64,000 bases of DNA from Lachnospiraceae bacterium (GTDB lineage Bacteria; Bacillota; Clostridia; Lachnospirales; Lachnospiraceae), in assembly GCA_025758065.1 (NCBI GenBank), contig CP107199.1, forward strand, positions 1,032,001-1,096,000, in the 5' to 3' direction. Shown one piece after another: positions 42,115-49,237 of the stretch (the first letter of the stretch is position 1; each line of letters begins with the position of its first letter). Made by a program: the position numbers and the translations under genes. The notes beneath the pieces were generated by a model, which was given only the letters and a program-made list of their open reading frames with translations, ran no database searches and was not told where the DNA came from.

Positions 42115-43118
42115 CTTTCATATCCCCCTTCCAGAAGTTTTCTCACAAAATCCCCCATTTCACCCCAGATCAGCTGGTCTATATAATTTTCCCTGTGAGC
42201 TGTCATCCTGCTTACAGGAAGACGCAGCTTCTGTATTTTGCTGCGATCCTCCCTCTCATCTGCTTCTTTTAAATATTCCTCAAATTCTTCCAGCTTTGCC
42301 ATCGAAACCATATCATCCAATACAGGCATATAAATAACATCACAGGCCTCAAACAGCTCCACTGCTCCTTTTCCCATATGCCCCATATCCACAACGATCC
42401 TCTCATAACCGCTTTCTGCTGCAATCTTTCGAAGCAATCCTGCTATTTCTTCCGGTGGGATCTGGTCTAAGTCTTCTCCATAAGAGACCGGCGGAATATG
42501 ATCCACATTTCCACTGGATAAGATCATGGATTTTAATTTAAGCCAGTTAAAATCTCCCCTCTGATACAGATAAAATACATCTGAAAGATCCTGCTCATAT
42601 CCCCCGCAGACCAGCTTTGAAAAACCGGAATATTCCTCCAGGCTGATAAATAAAACTGCCTGGCTCTTTCCCAGCATATGAGCCAGAGCCAATGCAAAAG
42701 AAGTTTTCCCGCAGCGTCCCACCGGTGAATAAACTCCCATGACCAAACCGCTCTTTCCCATAAGTGCCAGACCTGGTTGAGGCGGTGCAATGCAGTAACA
42801 GGCCATTACTTCCTGTAAAATGCAATCACCGGACTGGTATTTATACACGGAAGCTTCCTCTTTTGCTTCTCCTTTTGACACAAATTCCCCGTCACAGAGG
42901 ATCATTTTCAATCCGGCTTTTACTTCTTTTGCTTTTTCCCGTACATTTTCACCTGCAAGAAGGATCTCAATGTCATGAGTCTGTCCATATTCCTTTAATT
43001 TTTCCAGGTCTGAAAATGCCATTGCCTGAAAAGGAAATGTTTCCTTCTGGTTCACATATTCTGCCAGCCGCCCTGCATACAACGGATCTTCATCGTATAC
43101 AGCCATTACTTTTACCAT
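42111..43118 (-). CDS. tadZ: TadZ/CpaE-like ATPase
   Basis: The 335-residue protein has an N-terminal receiver-like domain (~1-110, MAVYDEDPLYAGRLAEYV). A MinD/ParA-type ATPase domain follows, with the P-loop GVYSPVGRCGKTSFALALAH (~128-147). DMGHMGKGAVELFEACDVIY is in the switch region. TadZ proteins place the pilus machine at its cellular site. Its last codons overlap the cpaF start (ATGA). It lies 117 bases after the prepilin peptidase, with a 12-bp inverted repeat between them. Confidence 0.85.
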   Translation of the reverse strand: MVKVMAVYDEDPLYAGRLAEYVNQKETFPFQAMAFSDLEKLKEYGQTHDIEILLAGENVREKAKEVKAGLKMILCDGEFVSKGEAKEEASVYKYQSGDCILQEVMACYCIAPPQPGLALMGKSGLVMGVYSPVGRCGKTSFALALAHMLGKSQAVLFISLEEYSGFSKLVCGGYEQDLSDVFYLYQRGDFNWLKLKSMILSSGNVDHIPPVSYGEDLDQIPPEEIAGLLRKIAAESGYERIVVDMGHMGKGAVELFEACDVIYMPVLDDMVSMAKLEEFEEYLKEADEREDRSKIQKLRLPVSRMTAHRENYIDQLIWGEMGDFVRKLLEGGYER

Positions 43119-43169
43119 TTTCCATCCTCCTTAAAATCCCCTGCATTCCCAAAATGTTCTCTAGGAATC

Positions 43170-43219
43170 TTCCTGTACCTGATCTTGTGAAAAGCCGAAA
43201 GCAAAGACAGGTACAGGAA
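43170..43219 (-). repeat. 12-bp inverted repeat within the Tad operon
   Basis: TTCCTGTACCTG (43170-43181) and CAGGTACAGGAA (43208-43219) are perfectly complementary with a 26-base loop, between the peptidase stop and the tadZ start. No T-run follows, so it is more likely an RNA-processing or stability structure than a terminator. Confidence 0.6.
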
Positions 43220-43235
43220 AGACTCTGATAAGACA

Positions 43236-43823
43236 TCAAAGAACCAGAATAAGAATAGCACCTGCACAGAAACAGGCTCCTAAAGGTATCACACATCCGG
43301 TTCCATCCCGGGATAAAACATAATACTTTTCAACTTTTTTATCATTGAACACTTGCCTGATATAGGCAGATAAATAAAGAAAACGCTCCCAGGCACTTCC
43401 ATCCTGCAGCATTTTTAAAAGAGACAGAACCGCTCCCAAAAGAAGTCCTGCAATAAAGACCTTTCCCGTTTTTTCAAGACCAAGCCAGACTGCAAAAACA
43501 GCCATAAGCTTCATGTCCCCGGCACCCACCAGTCCAAAATGTGAAAGAACGATGCCCGGTATCAACAGCAAAACTGCCCGAAATACACAGGCTGCCACTG
43601 CCACCAGAAACCATAGCCACTGTACGTTCCAGATTCCGATTCCCCCTCTGCCAGCCTGAAAAAACAGGGAAACACAGCCCAATACCATTTCCCAGACGAT
43701 AACCCAATTAGGGATCCGGTAATATTTCCAGTCACTTACACCAGCAACTGCCAGTCCCGTTAAAAACAGGATCCGCAAAAAATCATTTGAATAAAAATAG
43801 ACCGATATCTTCACCTCCCCCAT
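43236..43823 (-). CDS. tadV: Prepilin peptidase (A24, TadV/CpaA type)
   Basis: The 195-residue membrane protein has six hydrophobic segments and the two A24 aspartate motifs GVSDWKYYRIPNW (first Asp) and GLVGAGDMKLMAVFAVWLG (GxGDxK). It should cleave Flp and TadE-type prepilins at the membrane. The start is uncertain because the ATG at 43823 overlaps the GGGGGAGG site. It is the first gene of the Tad operon. The 272-base gap to the divergent ArsR gene (43824-44095) must hold its promoter, but no clear box was seen. Confidence 0.85.
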   Translation of the reverse strand: MGEVKISVYFYSNDFLRILFLTGLAVAGVSDWKYYRIPNWVIVWEMVLGCVSLFFQAGRGGIGIWNVQWLWFLVAVAACVFRAVLLLIPGIVLSHFGLVGAGDMKLMAVFAVWLGLEKTGKVFIAGLLLGAVLSLLKMLQDGSAWERFLYLSAYIRQVFNDKKVEKYYVLSRDGTGCVIPLGACFCAGAILILVL

Positions 43824-44026
43824 AAAAGATGCAAAAAAACTGTTTTCTCATCTTGATCAAAATACACTGCATCTGGATACTGTGCTGAAATCCGCACATA
43901 AAAATTACAGAATTAAAAATAAAAAATAGATTTTTTTAAGAATGTGACCTTATTATGCCGTATTTCTCCCCTCCTGTCAAGAGCTTTTTGGAAGCATTTT
44001 GGATTATTTTTTCATCCGTTTTTCTA

Positions 44027-44078
44027 TTGACCCCAGTGTACTGTAATGGTAAAATGATATTAGTTTAAAAATTTAAAC
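44027..44078 (+). promoter_or_regulatory. Promoter and palindromic operator of the ArsR-type gene
   Basis: TTGACC (44027-44032) and TAAAAT (44050-44055) are spaced by 17 bases. Just after the -10 box is the near-perfect palindrome GTTTAAA-AA-TTTAAAC (44063-44078), placed over the start of transcription and 17 bases before the ATG. This is a typical layout for autorepression by an ArsR-type protein. Confidence 0.7.
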
Positions 44079-44095
44079 CAAAGGAGGGGACGGCT

Positions 44096-44446
44096 ATGAC
44101 AACGGCTAAGGATCTGCAGAAACAATTTCATTGCTGCATGCCTCTTTTTATTGCCCTTGGGGATAAGGTACGCCTTTCGATCGTAGAGCTTCTCAGCGAA
44201 GATGCTTTAAAGAACGGAGGCACACGGGGAACCATTGATTTTGAAGGCTGCGCCATGAATGTAAATGAGATCACCCGCCGCACCAGTCTTTCCCGGCCTG
44301 CTATCTCCCATCATTTAAAAATATTAAAAGATGCAGGTCTGGTGGGTGTACGCCAGGACGGGACAGCCAACTATTACTATCTCACCTTACGTGACTCCAC
44401 CCGCTCTCTTATGGAGCTGGGATATAGATTGGAGGAGTTTATGTAA
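44096..44446 (+). CDS. ArsR-family winged-helix regulator
   Basis: The 116-residue protein has an ArsR winged helix: LGDKVRLSIVELL, MNVNEITRRTSLSRPAISHH and LKILKDAGLVGVRQDGTANY. The metal-binding ELCVC motif of ArsR is absent, although Cys13, Cys14 and Cys48 are present, so the inducer is unknown. AAAGGAGG precedes the ATG, and an operator-like palindrome overlaps its promoter. It is the first gene of a run that continues with DUF2508, GH13 and glgB. Confidence 0.9.
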   Translation: MTTAKDLQKQFHCCMPLFIALGDKVRLSIVELLSEDALKNGGTRGTIDFEGCAMNVNEITRRTSLSRPAISHHLKILKDAGLVGVRQDGTANYYYLTLRDSTRSLMELGYRLEEFM

Positions 44447-44524
44447 TGATGCATAATTCTTTTTTTTCCAGATATACTAATTGATGCCAGAGTAAATCTG
44501 TTGGCAGTTGGGAGATGAAGATTT

Positions 44525-44770
44525 ATGCCGGGATTTTTAAAAGCCGTTCGCGAGGCTGCAGCCGCAGCACCTGTAAAAGAAAACTTAGTTTTTACAAAGC
44601 GGGAACTGTGGGACGATATTGAACGTACTCTCTGGGCTCTGGAAACAGCCCAGAACCATTTTGAACAGGCTACAGAGCCGTCGCTGATCGACTGCTATAT
44701 CTACGAATGGAATGCAGCGCAGCTGCGCTATCAGTTTTTGCTGAGAAAATTCAAAAACATGGAGGACTGA
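44525..44770 (+). CDS. DUF2508 (YaaL-like) family protein
   Basis: The 81-residue helical protein has the family layout KRELWDDIERTLWALETAQN, then SLIDCYIYEWNAAQLRYQFL. Function is unknown. In many Firmicutes DUF2508 genes lie near recR and pro-sigma-K genes; here it precedes a glycosidase by four bases, an unusual partner. Translation is supported by GGGAGATGAAG upstream. Confidence 0.75.
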   Translation: MPGFLKAVREAAAAAPVKENLVFTKRELWDDIERTLWALETAQNHFEQATEPSLIDCYIYEWNAAQLRYQFLLRKFKNMED

Positions 44771-44774
44771 CAAC

Positions 44775-46133
44775 ATGAGTACCTGGTATGAACAAGCTAT
44801 CTTTTATCATATGTATCCTTTGGGAATGACCGGAGCGCCGAAACAGAATGCGCAGACAGAGGTGACAGACCGGTTTAAAGAACTGGATCAGTGGATCCCA
44901 CATATCCGTTCTTTAGGCTGCAATGCCATCTACATAGGTCCTCTTTTTGAATCATCCAGTCATGGCTATGACACCAGGGATTACAAGCTGGTGGACAGCC
45001 GTCTGGGAACCAACGAAGATTTCCGTGAGTTTACAAAGCTTTGCCATGAAAATGACATCAAAGTAGTAGTTGACGGTGTTTTCAACCACACTGGCCGTGA
45101 GTTTTTTGCTTTTAAAGACATTCAGGAAAAAAAATGGGACTTCCCGTACAAGGACTGGTACAAAGGGGTGAATTTTGACTGGCAAAGCCCTTTAGGCGAT
45201 CCATTTGGCTATGAAGCATGGCAGGGGCATTTTGAACTGCCCTGTTTAAATCTTTATAACCAGCAGGTAAAAGATTATCTTTTTGATGTGATCCGCTTCT
45301 GGGTGGATGAGTTTGACATTGACGGCATCCGTTTAGACTGCGCCAATATCCTGGACTTTAATTTCATGAAAGAAATGAGGACCAAAACTGCTTCCATGAA
45401 ACCGGATTTCTGGCTTATGGGAGAAGTCATCCACGGTGATTACAGCCGCTGGGTCAACCCGGAAATGCTCCATTCGGTTACTAACTACGAACTGCACAAA
45501 AGCATTTATTCCGGTTTTAATGACCATAACTTTTTTGAGATCGCCCACAATGTACGTCGTCTGGAAGCCATTGGAAGACAGCTTTATACCTTCCTTGATA
45601 ACCATGATGAAGACCGCATTGCCAGCAAATTAAAGATAAAAAAGCATCTGTATCCTGTATACACCTGTTTAATGACCCTTCCGGGAATACCGTCTATTTA
45701 CTACGGAGGTGAATGGGGAACGGAAGGAAAACGTACTTCCACCTGTGATGATGACCTGCGCCCCTGCATTCCGGCTGAAAAGATACCACAGTTAAACTGT
45801 GAGCTTACAGATTTTATTTCCAGACTTGGAAAGATCCATGAAGAAAACGAAGAGCTTCACAACGGAAAATATCAGGAACTGCTTCTTACCAACAGGCAGT
45901 ATGCCTACGCAAGATGGGGAAATAACAGCCTGATCATCACAGCCTTAAATAATGATGATAATGAAACTATATTAAACATCCCGGTTCCCATCCAGGCACA
46001 GACAGCAGTGGATCTTTTAAACAGTGATGATGAAACCGGCGAAGATAAAGTTCTGCCTGTACAAAACGGCAGACTGGAAATTAAATTAAAGGGCAACTGG
46101 GGTGCTGTCCTTAAAATTAAGGGGGAAAATTAA
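44775..46133 (+). CDS. GH13 alpha-amylase-family glycosidase
   Basis: The 452-residue protein is a (beta/alpha)8 GH13 enzyme. It has VVVDGVFNHTGREF (region I), GIRLDCANI with nucleophile Asp188, LMGEVIHG with acid/base Glu217 and LDNHDEDR with Asp278. A C-terminal beta domain ends NWGAVLKIKGEN. No signal peptide is seen, so it acts in the cytoplasm on maltodextrin or glycogen fragments. It resembles neopullulanase/maltogenic-amylase-like enzymes without their N-terminal domain. GGAGG lies nine bases before the ATG. The branching enzyme gene starts one base after its stop. Confidence 0.9.
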   Translation: MSTWYEQAIFYHMYPLGMTGAPKQNAQTEVTDRFKELDQWIPHIRSLGCNAIYIGPLFESSSHGYDTRDYKLVDSRLGTNEDFREFTKLCHENDIKVVVDGVFNHTGREFFAFKDIQEKKWDFPYKDWYKGVNFDWQSPLGDPFGYEAWQGHFELPCLNLYNQQVKDYLFDVIRFWVDEFDIDGIRLDCANILDFNFMKEMRTKTASMKPDFWLMGEVIHGDYSRWVNPEMLHSVTNYELHKSIYSGFNDHNFFEIAHNVRRLEAIGRQLYTFLDNHDEDRIASKLKIKKHLYPVYTCLMTLPGIPSIYYGGEWGTEGKRTSTCDDDLRPCIPAEKIPQLNCELTDFISRLGKIHEENEELHNGKYQELLLTNRQYAYARWGNNSLIITALNNDDNETILNIPVPIQAQTAVDLLNSDDETGEDKVLPVQNGRLEIKLKGNWGAVLKIKGEN

Positions 46134-46134
46134 T

Positions 46135-48201
46135 ATGACAACGAGAAAGCAGGCGGATCAGGCACAAAAAGCAATCCCGGCCACAGCTCATAAAACTACC
46201 AGAAAAAGCACAGGTACAAAAACTGCAGCAAAAAACACTTCTTCCAAAAGTACTGCAGCAAAATCTAAAACACAGGGAAAGACTGCCGGTTCTGCAGCTG
46301 CCAGAAAGAATGCAGGAAACACCGGTCTGATCTCCGATCTGGACTGCTATTTATTCGGTGCAGGTACCCACTATGAGATTTATAAAAAGCTGGGCGCTCA
46401 CCCCATGACCTACAAAGGCAAAAAGGGCATCTATTTTGGTGTATGGTCACCACATGCCCAGGCAGTCCATCTGGTAGGCGATTTCAACGGCTGGAATCCG
46501 GAAGCCAATCCTATGAAAAAAGTGGGACAGTCCGGCATCTGGGAATACTTTAACGCAGGTATGCAGGTTGGCGAGCTTTACAAATTCGCTATTACCACAG
46601 ATACAGGAAAGATCCTTTATAAAGCAGATCCATTTGCCTTCAGTGCAGAATACCGCCCAGGTACTGCCTCTGTTACTGCCGATATCAGCGGATTTTCCTG
46701 GAATGACGGTGACTGGATCTCAAAGCGCTCCCAGGCAGATATGACAAAGCAGCCTATCAGCATTTATGAAGTCCATCTGGGTTCCTGGAAGAAGAAGGAC
46801 CGTGAAGAAAAGGACGGATATTATACCTATGTGGAAGCTGCCCATGAACTGGCTGCCTATGTAAAGGAAATGGGCTACACCCACGTAGAGCTTATGGGTA
46901 TCGCAGAGCATCCATATGACGGTTCCTGGGGATATCAGGTCACCGGTTATTTTGCCCCTACCTCCCGTTACGGAAGCCCTAACGACTTCATGTATTTTGT
47001 GAATTATTTACATAAAAATGGCATCGGAGTTATCCTTGACTGGGTTCCGGCCCATTTCCCGAAAGATGCCCATGGACTGGCTGATTTTGATGGACATCCT
47101 CTTTTTGAATATGAAGATCCTCGCAAGGGTGAACATCCGGACTGGGGCACAAAAGTCTTTGATTATGGCAAAAATGAAGTAAAAGACTTCCTCATCAGCA
47201 GCGCTCTCTACTGGGTAGAAGAATACCACGTAGATGGACTGCGGGTAGATGCAGTTGCTTCCATGCTGTACTTAGACTATGGCCGTGAACCAGGCCAGTG
47301 GGTACCAAATAAAGACGGCGGAAACCAGAATTTAGAGGCTATTGAGTTCTTTAAGCACTTAAATACCGTTGTCCAGGGCCGCAACCACGGTGTTTCCATG
47401 ATCGCAGAAGAATCTACTGCTTGGCCGAAAGTGACGGAGCATCCGGAAAATGACGGACTGGGATTTACCTTTAAATGGAATATGGGCTGGATGCATGATT
47501 TCCTGGAATATATGAAATTAGATCCATATTTCCGCAAATATAATCACAACCGCATGACCTTCAGCCTCACCTATTTTACCAGTGAAAATTACATTTTAGT
47601 ACTCTCCCATGACGAGGTAGTCCACCTGAAGTGTTCCATGATCAACAAGATGCCCGGCCTTGGAGAGGACAAGTTCTCCAACTTAAAAGCCGGTTACACC
47701 TTTATGTTAGGCCATCCCGGAAAGAAGCTTTTATTTATGGGACAGGACTTTGGCCAATGGCACGAATGGGATGAAAAGGTCAGCCTTGACTGGTATTTAG
47801 CTGAAGAAGAAAGCCACAAAAAGCTTCAGGAATATGTCCGTGATCTTCTTCATATTTACAGGAAATATCCGTGTCTGTACCGCCTTGACAATGACTGGAA
47901 CGGTTTCCAGTGGATCAACGCCAATGACGGTGACCGCAGCATTTTTAGTTTTATCCGTAAAGATGAAACTGGCAAAAAGAACCTGCTGTTCATAGTAAAC
48001 TTCACACCTGTAGACCGCCCGGATTACCGTGTAGGCGTTCCGAAACGCTGTAAGCTGTCACTTCTTTTAGATAATGTCCATGGCGCCTATAAACCAAGCC
48101 AGTGCCCGACTTATACATCCATAAAAGGTGAATGTGATGGACAGCCATATTCTATTTCTTATCCGTTAGGCGGATATGGAACTGCGATCTTCCGGTTTTA
48201 A
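46135..48201 (+). CDS. glgB: 1,4-alpha-glucan branching enzyme with basic N-terminal tail
   Basis: The start is the ATG at 46135 after GGGGG; 688 residues. Residues 1-~62 are a Lys/Ala/Thr/Ser-rich tail (TAAKNTSSKSTAAKSKTQGK). Next comes a CBM48 domain (FGVWSPHAQAVHLVGDFNGW), and then the GH13 barrel with VDGLRVDAVASMLYLDYGRE, SMIAEESTAWP and VLSHDEVVH as the catalytic regions. It makes alpha-1,6 branches in glycogen. The histone-like tail is not part of ordinary GlgB and could bind nucleic acid or polyanions, or tether the enzyme to the glycogen particle. Confidence 0.94.
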   Translation: MTTRKQADQAQKAIPATAHKTTRKSTGTKTAAKNTSSKSTAAKSKTQGKTAGSAAARKNAGNTGLISDLDCYLFGAGTHYEIYKKLGAHPMTYKGKKGIYFGVWSPHAQAVHLVGDFNGWNPEANPMKKVGQSGIWEYFNAGMQVGELYKFAITTDTGKILYKADPFAFSAEYRPGTASVTADISGFSWNDGDWISKRSQADMTKQPISIYEVHLGSWKKKDREEKDGYYTYVEAAHELAAYVKEMGYTHVELMGIAEHPYDGSWGYQVTGYFAPTSRYGSPNDFMYFVNYLHKNGIGVILDWVPAHFPKDAHGLADFDGHPLFEYEDPRKGEHPDWGTKVFDYGKNEVKDFLISSALYWVEEYHVDGLRVDAVASMLYLDYGREPGQWVPNKDGGNQNLEAIEFFKHLNTVVQGRNHGVSMIAEESTAWPKVTEHPENDGLGFTFKWNMGWMHDFLEYMKLDPYFRKYNHNRMTFSLTYFTSENYILVLSHDEVVHLKCSMINKMPGLGEDKFSNLKAGYTFMLGHPGKKLLFMGQDFGQWHEWDEKVSLDWYLAEEESHKKLQEYVRDLLHIYRKYPCLYRLDNDWNGFQWINANDGDRSIFSFIRKDETGKKNLLFIVNFTPVDRPDYRVGVPKRCKLSLLLDNVHGAYKPSQCPTYTSIKGECDGQPYSISYPLGGYGTAIFRF

Positions 48202-48347
48202 GTGCCGGTAACACTTTTATGGTAAATTTCGTTAATTTTTTATCAATTTTGCTGTACTTTTAATCATTCATGTAGTAAAATAATAATCGATGCGGCAGTT
48301 CACACCGCAGCAGTACCGTATATAATGTGTGGAAGGAGAGTATGATT

Positions 48348-49097
48348 ATGGCAAAAGAAATGATTTTCAGTAGTGCAAAAAAGACCGTCTACCGTGACGG
48401 AGATACTGCCATTAAGGAATTCTGTGAAGGATTCCCGAAAGCTGAGGTTTTAAACGAAGCATTATGTAATGCAAGAGTGGAGACCATCGAAGCGCTCAAT
48501 GTTCCAAAGGTTTTAGGGGTAACGGTAACTGATGGAAAATGGTCTATTATCAAGGAATATGTACCAGGCAAGACCTTAGAACAGCTGATGGATGAAAATC
48601 CTGACAAGCTGGACGAGTACATGTCCCAGATGGTAGATCTTCAGCTGCTGATCCACAGCCAGGCTTGCCCGCTGCTCAACAAACTGAAAGAAAAAACCAT
48701 CCGTTCCTTAAAATCCGTGGAACAGCTGGACGAAGGCACACGTTATGAGCTTTTGACCAGACTGGACGGAATGCCAAAACACACCAAGCTCTGCCACGGC
48801 GATTTCAATCCATCCAACATCATTGTTGGGGACGATGGAAAGCTTTATGTCATTGACTGGGTACATGCTTCCCAGGGTAATGCAAGTGCCGATGTGGCCA
48901 GAACCTACCTTCTGCTCAGCTTAAAGGACAAAAAGAAAGCAGAGCTGTACATGGATCTGTTCTGTGAAAAAACAGGTACAGAAAAACGCTATGTACAGGG
49001 CTGGCTTCCAATCGTAGCAGCCGCACAGCTGGCTTATAAGCGTCCGGAAGAGAAAGATCTGTTAGAGAGCTGGATCAATGTTTTCGAGTATCAATAA
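48348..49097 (+). CDS. APH-family small-molecule phosphotransferase
   Basis: The start is the ATG at 48348, nine bases after GGAG; 249 residues. The kinase-like fold shows WSIIKEYVPGKTLEQLM (hinge region), LCHGDFNPSNIIVGDDG with the catalytic Asp, and LYVIDWVHASQGNASAD with the metal-binding Asp. This is the aminoglycoside phosphotransferase/choline kinase superfamily. Resistance is not implied, since many members phosphorylate cell metabolites. It lies 146 bases after glgB, with its own terminator. Confidence 0.85.
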   Translation: MAKEMIFSSAKKTVYRDGDTAIKEFCEGFPKAEVLNEALCNARVETIEALNVPKVLGVTVTDGKWSIIKEYVPGKTLEQLMDENPDKLDEYMSQMVDLQLLIHSQACPLLNKLKEKTIRSLKSVEQLDEGTRYELLTRLDGMPKHTKLCHGDFNPSNIIVGDDGKLYVIDWVHASQGNASADVARTYLLLSLKDKKKAELYMDLFCEKTGTEKRYVQGWLPIVAAAQLAYKRPEEKDLLESWINVFEYQ

Positions 49098-49153
49098 GTT
49101 CTATTTACACATTTAAGCAGTACCGCCTGAAAGCGGGCTGCAGATTTACGGTC

Positions 49154-49188
49154 AAAAAAGACAGGTTCCTTGTGGGCCTGTCTTTTTT
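49154..49188 (+). terminator. Bidirectional terminator between convergent genes
   Basis: AAAAAAGACAGG (49154-49165) and CCTGTCTTTTTT (49177-49188) pair over 12 bp with an 11-base loop, with T-runs in both directions. It can serve the APH-type gene and the convergent sensor kinase. Confidence 0.88.
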
Positions 49189-49237
49189 AGTATCTTCCTT
49201 GCGTTTTCTGTTTATTTTTCCTATTTAGTTTTCCGGT

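Noticed and set aside
44027..44095. Riboswitch upstream of the ArsR-type gene
   Set aside because: The leader is too short and is explained by a promoter and a dyad operator.
48348..49097. Antibiotic resistance kinase
   Set aside because: The APH fold is clear but the protein matches the broad superfamily, not a known resistance enzyme, and it sits in a metabolic context.
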